From Edaphochlamys debaryana (Eukaryota; Chlorophyta; Chlorophyceae; Chlamydomonadales): 64,000 bases of DNA. The stretch is from positions 1 through 64,000 of the forward strand of contig JAEHOE010000025.1 of the NCBI GenBank assembly GCA_016858145.1, in the 5' to 3' direction. A program made the translations under genes and the position numbers. Of this stretch, positions 27,501-37,654 are shown piece by piece (the first letter of the stretch is position 1; each line of letters opens with the position of its first letter). Below the pieces are notes generated by a model. It did not search any database. It was not told the DNA's origin and worked only from the letters and a program-made list of their open reading frames with translations.

Positions 27501-29782
27501 CCAGGCGGCAGAAGGCCCGCATCTCCTCCTCGCTCTCCAGCGCGTCAATGAACAGCACGTCCGCACCCGCCTCCGCGAAGGCCTGCGGGGAGCGGAGGGC
27601 CGAGCGATGGACTGTTGTCGCACAACCGACAGGCACAGAAAGGCAAAACATCTGGTCCGCAACCTGCCTCTCTTACTCTTCCCTTCCCTGGGGGACGCCT
27701 TCACCCTAATCCTTCGAAGAACCCTCGTCTTCCTTTCCCCCGCCAGCCGTCCCCCTAACCCACCCGGGCCCTCCACAGCGCCTCCTCCAGGGACACCGCC
27801 TGGCGCGCGTCGGTGCGGGCCACAATGAGGATGTCGGCGCCCTCGTTCCTGGTGGGTGAGTGTGTGGGTGGGGGGCCGAGTGAGTGTGCTGACCCTATGA
27901 GCGCGAGACCCCCTCCGGAGCGGCGGTGGGTGTGGGGCCGTGCAAATATCTGGGCATGCAGGTGAGGAAGGGAGGAGAGGCCAGCCCCCACCCCCGAAGC
28001 GCCCCATCCCCTGCGTCCCCCCACACCTGGCGTCCACCGCGGCCCGGATGCGGCTGACCGCCTCCTCGCGCCCCACCACCTTCTTGCCGCGCACGTGGCC
28101 ACACGACTTGGGCGCGATCTGGCGTGGGGTGGGTGAGTGGGAGGAAGGGACCAAGGCCGATGACTTTGTGCAAAGCGCTCAAAGTCCCTACCAGCCCACA
28201 ACACATCCTACACGAGCCCTACAGCACAGCCTCAGCCGCACCAGATCCCAGCGCACCACACCCCAGCGCTCAAACCCCGGCCCCGGCATGATTTGAGGAA
28301 GCCTGATCTCAGCGGCTCAGCGTGACCTCGGGGACACGCTCCAAGACCCCGCCCCCGCCCCGGCCGCAGCCCCCGCCCCCGCCCCACCTGGTCCTCGATC
28401 AGGATGCCCGCGAAGCCCGCCTGCGCGTAGCCCCGCACCGTGCGCTTCACGTTCATGGCGTTGCCGTACCTGTACGGGCGTCCGTACACGTGCCGTACAG
28501 GCGACATGGGGTGTGTACGACAGGCGGCGACACGCGGCGGAGCTCTATCCCCCGCACACCCACCCCAGAGCGAAACTCCAGGTCCACATTCGGAACCGTG
28601 AATCCCCTGCCCCACCCCCTGCCCCACCCCCTGCCCCGCCCCCTGCCCCACCCCCTGCCCCACCCTGTGTCGCCGTCTCCGATGATGGGGATGGAGTGGG
28701 TGGCCTCATGGATGTTGCGGCCCTGTCAGGGGGCGGGGAGGGGGTAAAGCGGGGGGCAGGGAGGCGATGGGTAGGAAGGGGTCGAGAACGGGCGGGCGCG
28801 TGTGTGCTCACGGCAACCCCCGCCCCGCCGCAGCCCCCGCCAAGGCCCTGCACCGAGCCCACCGTCCGCAAAGACCTCTGCATCAGGGCCAGCACTGCCG
28901 TATCTGGACCCAGATCCCAACCGCCAACCACTAACCGCCAACCGTCAACCACCGCTCACCGTGTCGAGCATCTCTGCGTAGCTGATGAGGCCCGTGTCGG
29001 GGGCGCCCAGGCGTGCGCCTGCGGTACGGGTGAGGGGGGACGTGAGGGGGAGGCGGCGGGAGGGACGCAGGGCCGGCGGCGGGACGGGGGAGCTCGGAAG
29101 CCCAGAGCTGGGCACAGCAGGTGTAAGCGGGAGGGAAGCAGACGAGCCTCGGCGGGCCAGTCTAGAGCCTGCCGTACCTGCCGTACAGAAGCCCGACATG
29201 AAGGCGTACGGGAAGCCGGCCGACTCGATCAGGCGGGCGGACAGGCCGTCGTGGCAGCAGGGGCCCTATGGGAGGGGGGCGTCGCGGCATTGGGTTCAGG
29301 CAGAGGTGGTGGAGGGGATGCGCAGGACCGCACGGTACGCAAGTGGACGTCGGTGAGCAGGGGTGGCCACGGGCAAGGCAGTGCGAGTGGGGGGGTGCAG
29401 TTTGCATCCAAGGGAGACGGCTGAGAGGGCGACGAGGGGAGTGGTGGCCTGGGGTAGGCTGACGTACGCACCCCTCAGGCCAGGGCCCAGGCTGCAGGCA
29501 GGCCACGGGGCAGCTAGCGGCAGCCCCTCTCCTGGCCTCCAGCCCGACCCTACCCAGACACCCCCCGCCCCCATCCGCTCCCTGGACCCTGGTACTCGCC
29601 AGCAGGATGTCGTTGCCGCGCAACAGCCGGCGCAGCTCGGCGGTGCGGGAGTTCCGCATGGAAGCGGCCACCGCCACGGCCGGGCACCGGTTCAGCGCGC
29701 GGTAACGAGCCCACGCCGGCGCCAGGGCCGATCCAGGGCGGCGGGCCCCCACCGCGGGGCGTGTCTGCAGCGTTGCCTGCAT
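24561..29782 (-). CDS. PEP mutase / isocitrate lyase family protein with extra C-terminal domain
   Basis: Exons: 29782-29600, 29265-29178, 29018-28960, 28722-28664, 28469-28388, 28118-28027, 27848-27764, 27582-27484, 27196-27116, 26845-26801, 26588-26499, 26297-26159, 25875-25439, 25208-25119, 24575-24561, giving 547 residues. The first 45 residues are Arg/Ala/Ser-rich and look like a plastid or mitochondrial transit peptide. The TIM-barrel has L-S-A-R-L-I-E, G-D-G-D-T-G-Y-G-N (125-133, metal binding), K-S-C-G-H (161-165, active-site loop) and A-R-T-D-A (198-202). The family breaks or rearranges C-C or C-P bonds of small oxo-acids, as in 2-methylisocitrate lyase and carboxyvinyl-carboxyphosphonate phosphorylmutase; which reaction applies here cannot be told. 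A Pro run and Ser-rich linker (about 320-440) lead to a second conserved-looking segment. Introns 1, 10 and 14 have GC donors. The 15-nt last exon is tentative; read-through would stop at 24924. Confidence 0.82.
28600..28663 (-). repeat. 12-bp C-rich tandem repeat in intron 4
   Basis: Five or so copies of C-C-C-C-T-G-C-C-C-C-A-C (G/C variants) lie right at the donor end of an intron of the PEP-mutase-family gene. Confidence 0.8.
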
Positions 29783-30249
29783 GGCTGCTCCGGAGCAGCT
29801 GCGAGAGGAGCGATTGGTGTGGTCGGGAATGGAAGGATCGAGCGTTTTGCGGGTTCCGCCGCTCCGTAACTGGCTGGAGAGCAACAACGAAGTGATCTGT
29901 GTGAGCTTCAAGGGAGGATTGCGTGTGTCGCGCTGTCGACGGTGCACGCGCAGGGCCGTTCGGAGTGGGTCCACACCCTCAGGAAGTCCGTGTGGCGCTA
30001 AACCTGTCAAGTATATGCAGGTAACCTATGCAGCAGGGCGACCTGAGTATGTGCGGGCAAGGGGCATCGTCGGGGAGCCGTTTCGGCGACCGATTGCCGA
30101 ACCCCAGCAACCTAGCCGACCGCACCTCCACAATATATCTGCGTTGCATAAACGTTGTGAAACGCAATTGCCCATCGTTCTTAAGCAAGGATGCCCTGTA
30201 CTCGACCGCCTGGACCTTAGGCCCTTCGCGCCGACGCATATAATTCACT
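29783..30249. promoter_or_regulatory. Divergent intergenic region, probable shared promoter
   Basis: 467 bp separate the start codons of two genes transcribed away from each other. It must hold both 5' UTRs and core promoters. No classical TATA box at the right distance is clear; A/T-rich spots occur at 30132-30138 and 30237-30244. Confidence 0.5.
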
Positions 30250-33200
30250 ATGACCGTAGCAGCATGTGACGACGCTGTTGGTGACATCGAAGATAGCTGG
30301 GCGGAGGATGGCGGCCTGGATGGCGCCCCGCGACTTCCCAAGCCCGCGTTCGTGGGCCGGCGGGCCAAAGTCGTGGGCTCTGGAAGCGACGTCTGCAGCA
30401 CAGGAGCAGGCGCAAGTGCAAGTGCGGTACCTGGCACGCAGAGCGTCTGGGTCAAGACGTGAGAAGGGGGGGGTGCAGCACGGTGCCTGGTCACCACGGG
30501 GCCCAGCCCTTTCCTGCCTTTGGGCAGAGCCACACTTGTCTCACCGACGGTTTTGGATGGTCATGGGCTGTGTGTGGAGTTGGGGCAACGAGGCGCGGGG
30601 CAAGCTTTGGCCCTCGTGGCTGCGAGCTCGGGAAGAATGCGAGGGTGGGACAAGCGCCCCGGGTGGAGCCTGAGGTCTGGAGAGCAGCGTAGGCGGAGCT
30701 CGCATGCCAACCACACCTGCGGCAGTGGTTCCTGGGTTACGGGTGCGGCATGCGTCCCGGGGGTGTGCGTTTGGGGGGGTCCGGTGCGCGGTGTAGCCAC
30801 CGAGACTAATGGGGCCGGGCTTGAGGCCAGAGCAGCTGCCATCTGCCGGCCGTGAAACTCCGGGGGCAGGGCGGAGGCCACCAGGCCTGTGCCACATGGC
30901 ACCTGTCGGAGCCGATAGGGTCCATTGCTATGGGAGGGGCCCAGGAGGTACTCAGCGGTTCTTAAGGACTGACGTCAAAAGGAGGGGCAGGGGCCAGGGG
31001 CGGGGAGCGGCGTAGGCCGGGCGTGCACGCAGGCCCACCTGCGGAGTGCCTCGCCTCTGGATCACGATAACGGCACCTCCATCCGCAACCCACCTCCCCC
31101 ATCCAACTGTCCCCTCTCTCCCTCCCTCCGCAGCTTCGGCTGCTCCCACAACATCAGTGACAGCGAGTACATGGCGGGGCAGCTGCAGGACTACGGGTAC
31201 AGGTGGGAGAGGAGGGAGAGATGGGTGCAAGGTGGGAGGCAAGGAGGAGGGGGGGGGGGGGCAAGGAGGAGGGGGTCATGGCTGGTTGTAGCTGGTGTTG
31301 GCTGGTGGTAGGGTGCCATGGCTGGTGGATTGGGAGGGGGTGTGAGTCAGCTGCAGGACTGGTGCCAGCGGGACTGGCAGGGTGGGAGATTGCGCACCCT
31401 TGAAAGGCCGCAGCCCACCCCTCCCCGCCCCACCCAACCCCAACTGCCCTTACCCAGGTTGGTGGATGACGCCAGTCGCGCCTCGGCCGACCTGTGGGTC
31501 ATCAACAGCTGCACCGTCAAGGGGCCATCGCAGGTGGGCTCCCTGACAGGGGCGAAGGGGGCAAGGGGATGGCTGCGAAGGCGGAGCGGGCCCGAACCAT
31601 CGACGTCGGGCCCGGCAGGACTTGCACCCTGCCTATTCGCTGTTGGCGGCGGCGCACCTGTCCCTCCACAGCACCGCACGCAGCAGTCACCGACGCCCCC
31701 CCACCCCTCCCCCCACCTATTCCCCACCCCCACCCCCACCTGTTCCCTGCTCCCACTCCCAACAGGCCGGCATGAGCAGCCTCATCACCGCGGGTCGGGC
31801 CGCCGGGAAGGCCCTCCTGGTGGCTGGGTGCGTGCCGCAGGGGGACAAGCGCCTGCCGGAGCTGGCGGGGGTCAGCGTGCTGGGTGAGTGCGGTTGGCTT
31901 GGCGGTTGGCGGTTGGCGGCTGGCGGTTGGGGGTTCGGGCGGTTGGCTGGCCCGCACCAGGCACGCTGGCAGGCCACGTTGCCCGCCAGACCCCGCCGGC
32001 TGCAAGATGACGTGGGCCAGACCGTCCCCGGGGGAGGATGCAGTGGGGGCCGAGGCCTGTTGCGCCCCAGGTGCCCACACAGCCACGGTCCAACTATCCC
32101 CCCAACACAATACGCAGGTGTGACCCAGATCGACCGGGTGGTGGAGGCGGCCGAGGAGACGCTCCGCGGCAACACCGTGTCGCTCCTGGCCAAGAAGGCC
32201 CTGCCGCGCCTGGACCTGCCCAAGGTGCGCATGGGTCTGGGCCTGGGCCTGGGCCTGGGCCTGGGCACAATCGGGGCTTGGACAGGGTCGGGGAGGTCCT
32301 GGTGGGATACTTCCTGGGCACATGCAGGGCGTCATGTGGTGTGAAGGGCTGCTGCGTCGTGTGGTGTATGGTGATTGCCGTTGCCGGGGCCTCGGGCAAA
32401 AGACAGCGTGCCCATATGGGAGCCCCTCTGTAACGGCTCAACTGCCCAACCGTCAACCGCCAGGTCCGGCGCAACCGCCACATCGAGATCGTGCCCATCT
32501 CCACCGGCTGCCTGGGTGAGTGGGGGCGGATGTGTCGGTGGTCCAGCGCTGGTGGGGGGTTGCACGGTGCAGGCGGCGGGAGTTGGAGGGGGTGTTCAAT
32601 ACTGATCGGAGTGCGTCGCCTTGCCCCTCGGGTGGAGGGAATGTAGCGGTTGGCGGGAGCCGCACTGACCGGCCTGACTGGATTGTCTGGAGTGTTCGGG
32701 GGCGTGTGACGCCCTGGCTACCCGGCAACGCCCGCAGACCCTTGCCAATGCACCGAGCCCGGCCCCTCCCGCCTCAACCTCAAGAACGCCCGCACCTTTC
32801 TGTCCTCCCACCCGCCACCCCCTCCCACCCCAGGCGCCTGCACCTACTGCAAGACCAAGCACGCGCGGGGCCACCTGGGCAGCTACGACCCGGCGGCGCT
32901 GGCGGAGCGAGTGCGCCAGGCGGCGGCGGACCCATGGGTGCGTGCGCGTGCGGCTTTCGGTTTGCGGGGAGTTTGCTCAGCAGGCAAGGCAGGGGTAGTA
33001 GTGCGGGGAAACGCGCCGGGCCTGGCGGCTGCAGACCCAGCTGTGTTACGCCCTCTCCTCTTCCTCCCGCTCCCCAGGTTCGCGAGGTGTGGCTGAGCTC
33101 GGAGGACACGGGGGCCTACGGGTGAGGGGAAAGGAGATTGCGGAAGGACTTGGGCCGTGCACCTGTACACCTGACACCTTGCGTAGGTTTGACCGCGAGC

Positions 33201-35876
33201 CCACTACCAACAAGCCCATACAACCGCTTCCGTCACAGGCGGGACATCGGCTCCTCGCTCCCCGAGCTCCTCGACAAGCTGATCGCCGTACTGCCGCCCG
33301 ATGGCCGTACGATGCTGCGCGTGGGCATGACTAACCCGCCGTACGTGCTGGAGCACCTGCCGGTACGGTGCAGTGGGAAAGAGGGGGCAAACGGAGGAGC
33401 GGATTGACCGCACTTTGAGCGTTTGGGGGCCTCTTATATGACTCGACCAGGCTCAGTAGGCTACTTTGTCAGCTCACACCTTCGGCGCCTGCATTCTCCC
33501 CGCTCAGGCCCTGGCGGCGGCGCTCCGGCATCCGTGCGTCTTCTCGTACCTGCACGTGCCCGTACAGTCGGGCAGCGATGCCGTACTGGAGGCCATGAAG
33601 CGGGAGTACAGCGTCGCAGGTGCGTGCGTGGCACACTGCGTGGGGTCCCTTCGTGGGCGGCGGCGGAACCGGCGGCAGGGCTGCGGGGCTAATGCCGTTG
33701 CGGGGCACGGGGCCTGTCCGACCTCCTGTCCCACCCCACCCGCGAACCCCCCGCCCCAAGAGTTCCGCACGGCTGTGGGCGCCCTGCGGCGGGAGGTGCC
33801 CGGCATGGAGCTTGCCGCCCCTACCACCCCACTCCCATGCCCCTCTCACCATCCTCTACTGCCTCCCCCATGTGCCCCTGTTCCTCATCCCCCCCGCCCC
33901 AAGAGTTCCGCACCGTGGTGGATGCGCTGCTGCGGGACGTGCCCGGCATGGAGCTGGCCACCGACATCATCACGGCCTTCCCGGGGGAGAGTGAGGGGGA
34001 CCACGCGGCCACGCTGCGGCTGCTCGAGGTGGGGTGGGGGAGTGAGGCTGGTGGGGGTGGGGGTGGGGGAGGTTGTGTAGAGTGTGGAATTGAGCTGGCG
34101 TGCGGTCGTCCCTTGACCCTCGCCCACGGCTTTACCCCTCGCGGCCAGCTCACCTCCCCTCTGGTGCTGCGCCGAGGGGGGCCTCGCGCCGTGCGTCAGG
34201 CCTGCCCGCCCGCCCCACCCACCGGCCGCCGGCCTCATCGACCACATGCGCCCCTGCCCCCTCTCCCTTGCAGGACTACAAGTTCCCGCACACCCACATC
34301 TCCCAGTTCTACCCCAGGTATTGGACGGGCAGGGCGTAGGTCCCACGTTTCGACGTTGAGACAGCGTGCTCTCCAGCCGCTTCTTTGTCCTCGGAGCAAG
34401 CGCTTACACCTTATGGGGGTTAGGGTAACCGCCGTTCCTCGTCTTGCCTCTTGCCGTTGCACACAGGCCCGGCACCCCCGCTGCGAGGATGAAGCCCAAG
34501 ATCCCGGGCCCGGTGGCCAAGCAGCGCTCTCGCGAGCTGGCCGCGGCGGTCGACGGTTGGACGAGCGTGTACGAGCCGCTGGTTGGGACGAGACAGCGGG
34601 TGGTGGTGGTCGACGTGGCGGCGGACGGGCGGTCGCTGGTGGGGCACACCAAGAGCTACGCGCAGGTGAGCGGTTGGCGGTTGGGTTCCGGATGGGCACT
34701 GTCGGATCCGATGTTGTTGAGGCCGTGAGAGCCGCCGGCTGAACAACCAACCATGCTTCCATGCGTCGTTGGGGTCAGGACTACCATGCCTACGGTGCGC
34801 TCGCGAGCCCTCCTCGCAAGCCTCACTGCCCCCTCCCCGCGCCCTCCCTCCCCCCCTCCCTCAGGTGCTTCTGGAGCCCCAGCTAGGCCTCATGGGGGCG
34901 GTGGTGGAGGCGGAGGTGCTGTCAGCCTCCCGCTGGTCGGTCAAGGGGCGCGTGGTGGCCTGGGTGTACCGGTGAGCGGGGTGGTGGAGCGGGGGGGATG
35001 CGCGCCGTGGGAGCAGGGGGAAACGGGGTGCGGACTCCGCAGGGCTCGGGGCGAAAGCGCTGGGATCTTTCTCTCTCCCTGGAAGTCCGGTCGGTTGTTG
35101 CTCAATGCGGATCTGGATCTGTGTTCCTCAGGCCCGAGAACGTGATCCAGGACGACGGGGAGGAGGGGGAACGAGGGCACGGGCTGGAAGCGGAGGCGGG
35201 CTCAGTGGCGGTCCGGCTTCGCAACGGCAAGGCCCGGGCCAGTGGCCAGGGGGAAGGCCAGCAGCAGCAGCGTGCCGCGGCCACCGCCACCTCATCATCG
35301 ACCGTCGGCGGCGGCGGCGGCAGCGGCGTTGAGGTGACGTCAGCGGCCGTGAGCAGCGGCGTCGCCTGCGGCGATGGCTCGTGCGGCTCTGGGGGATGTG
35401 GCGGCGGCGGGGCAGGCGCTGGCAGCGTTAATGGGGAAGGGATAGGGGTAAGCGGATGCGGGTCCGAGGTCTGCTGTGGCGGCGGTGGCGACTGCGGCGG
35501 CGGCGACGGTGGCAAGAGCTCGACGGCCGCGGCGGCGGCACGGCCAGGCCAGTTGTCGGCGTCAACGGCGCCGTCGGCAGCCGCAACCGGCGGCAGAGCA
35601 AGCTCGATGGCGGCGGCGGCGGCGGCGGCGGCATCCACATCGGGGACAGCAACAGTACGACAACGGCCCGCCGCCGCGGCCGCCGCAGCCGCAGCCCCCA
35701 TTGGCGCAGCCGCCAGCGCAGGCGCTACGTCGCCGTCGGCGGCGCCGCCGATGCCGCTGCTGGACCGCCTGCTGGCGGCGGTCGTGGTGGTTGGGCTATT
35801 AGTCATGCTGTGCACGGGAGCCGTCACGGTGCTCGATGTGTACGGCCTGGCCCCGTACAGTGCCGTACGACGCTGA
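30250..35876 (+). CDS. CDKAL1: CDKAL1-type tRNA (t6A37) methylthiotransferase, tail-anchored
   Basis: Exons: 30250-30458, 31134-31202, 31458-31533, 31766-31883, 32118-32224, 32464-32515, 32834-32937, 33078-33121, 33239-33362, 33508-33619, 33904-34028, 34274-34317, 34467-34665, 34865-34971, 35132-35876; 744 residues in one frame. The enzyme converts t6A to ms2t6A at position 37 of ANN-decoding tRNAs. C73, C111 and C140 bind the N-terminal [4Fe-4S] cluster. The radical-SAM motif C-L-G-A-C-T-Y-C (209-216) binds the second, followed by K-T-K-H-A-R-G, specific to this eukaryotic/archaeal subgroup. [11 protein letters not shown] and Y-P-R-P-G-T-P-A-A are also family hallmarks. A TRAM-like part ends near residue 500. 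A Gly/Ala-rich linker of about 200 residues precedes a hydrophobic helix (about 710-731), matching the ER tail anchor of animal CDKAL1. One exon start is duplicated (see 33761). Confidence 0.93.
32233..32268 (+). repeat. (GGGCCT)n hexamer repeat in intron
   Basis: Five consecutive C-T-G-G-G-C units lie just after the donor of CDKAL1 exon 5. Confidence 0.9.
33761..33825 (+). pseudogene. Duplicated partial copy of CDKAL1 exon 11
   Basis: The first ~60 nt of exon 11 (33904 onward), with its C-C-C-C-A-A-G acceptor context, are present in a diverged copy 143 bp upstream. Read in the same phase it encodes [19 protein letters not shown], against [19 protein letters not shown] in the real exon. It then runs into intron-like sequence without a clear donor. 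Confidence 0.85.
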
Positions 35877-37654
35877 CAATGTCGCTTCTGCGCTTCGGAG
35901 GCGACTGCTGATCTTGTGCCGGGCTGTGGGCGCCTGAGTGGCGGCTGGCCTGGCGGGGCGGCGCTGGAGGAGTGGAGGGCCCTGACCTCAACCTTCCTCT
36001 CGCATGCCCCTAGCTGCAGCTGTGGAGGAGGAGCATAGCTGGTGGGCCCGCACACACGCTTCATGTTGCATGTATCTGGATGTGGACAAAGCCTTGGCGC
36101 GCTATGCCGAGGGGCATGGAGTGAGCCTGTCAGGACTGCCACTCTGCTGTCAGAGAGCAAGTGAGGCGAAAGGCACGGAGACGAGTGAAACGGAGTGCAT
36201 GAGGGCGTGGAGCCAAGGTGGTGGTGCGGGTGCCCGCTTTGTCGGCCGAGTATTAGCGGAGATGTTGCCCCGCGAGTGCACTTCGGGAAACCCAGGGCAC
36301 CTTCCGCCGACTGCACCCGCGCCTGCGAGAAACGCAGCTCGCCGCAGCCCCGACTTCACAGCCACACACGGTTCGAGTACGTTCGCCCTGAGTCAGCGTT
36401 CACACCTCGCGCGCGCGACGCTGGTCGCGTGGTCGCGGTGGTCAAACATTGCTTGACGTGGCCACGAGGCCGCAGCCGTTACTGGCCGAACAAGCCTGAT
36501 ACGCCACGTGCCGTCCAGATCATGACTGTGTCCTGCGAAAACTGGGTGGTGGGAGCCCGAGGGAGCGCGGAATACCAATCGTTTCGGCAGCGCAAGGCCA
36601 CCCGGTTCAAGGGGCGATCCCAGGGCCTTTGAATGGGCAACCCGCATGATGCTGCTGCCTACAGTTTGACGTACTTTTTATGCTGACGTGTGCCGGTGCC
36701 ATGGTGCGCCATGGCCTCGGGCGAGGTGCCATGGCACCCTACCGGAATGGCGTGAGGCCCCGCCCCAGCGCTGCCAGACAGCTGGGCGACTGAGCTTCGG
36801 GGGTATTGCTCACTCACGTTTGTGCCTTGTTGCTGGTATCGGGGGCGGGGGTGCGGAAGGGGCAGATAGTGGCACGCGGGGGGGCGAAGACGGGTCGGGG
36901 CACCGGGGGCACACCGTGGAGACGGAGACCCGCACGGACCCACCACCCACGCCTTAAGCGCCTTGCGTGACGGCACGGGATTGTGAGATTGATGAGGCCG
37001 CCGAGGCGCCAAAGTGCGACGAGAGTCGCGCGAGAGGGGACGCCAGGGTCCCGTCGGGCGGCGCGGGTGCCGGCGGACAAGGGCGGAAGCACGTACAGAG
37101 CGTCTCTGGGCCCCCAAACTCGGGTCTCGCACTTCGGCTTTGCGAGCAGCTCAAGCCGTGATGACCAAAAGTGCACCTGATATCGCACTCGCCGCGTAGC
37201 ACGGCGTTTCTTGGGCGGCGCACACGGTTCTATTCCGGGCCTCGCAAACGAAACGACGTCAGCCCGTTACATGCCAGCCAGAGACCCCAGCGACGCGCGC
37301 AGCGACCCAAAGTTATCAGGCTGATGTAAAGGCTGTTCAAAATAAAGCTTGCGGAACGGGACGACTGATTTAGTGCGAAATGCCGAACGCCCATCGTCAC
37401 TCAAAGTCGAACAAGGGAACGTGACCAACCCCGCCCCCACTGTACTCCAGTACTCGTATCAGACATTTATTCATTAGGGCCCACAGCAACTCGAGGCCAC
37501 ACGGTCAGCGGCGCTGAAGGGCTCCACCTTTGCGTCAGCACGCTTTGACCCCGCGCCAGCCCGCCACGGCAGGACTTGCTCGCGTGTATATAAAATTGAT
37601 TTAGACTGGCCTGCGGGCTGCCCAGGGTGTGCCCGCTAGGCGCTTCCGACCGCA
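35877..37654. other. Intergenic, no gene recognised
   Basis: This holds the CDKAL1 3' UTR and the upstream region of the RWP-RK gene. TGTAA occurs at 37325-37329, but that would imply a 1.4-kb 3' UTR. Short open frames in both strands show no domain. Confidence 0.5.
37587..37594 (+). promoter_or_regulatory. TATA box of the RWP-RK gene
   Basis: T-A-T-A-T-A-A-A lies 61 bp before the proposed ATG at 37655, a normal spacing for a TATA box with a short 5' UTR. Confidence 0.65.

Noticed and set aside
33121..33239. Reading through the CDKAL1 exon 8 donor
   Set aside because: An in-frame stop follows at once, while splicing restores the family motif G-A-Y-G-R-D-I-G.
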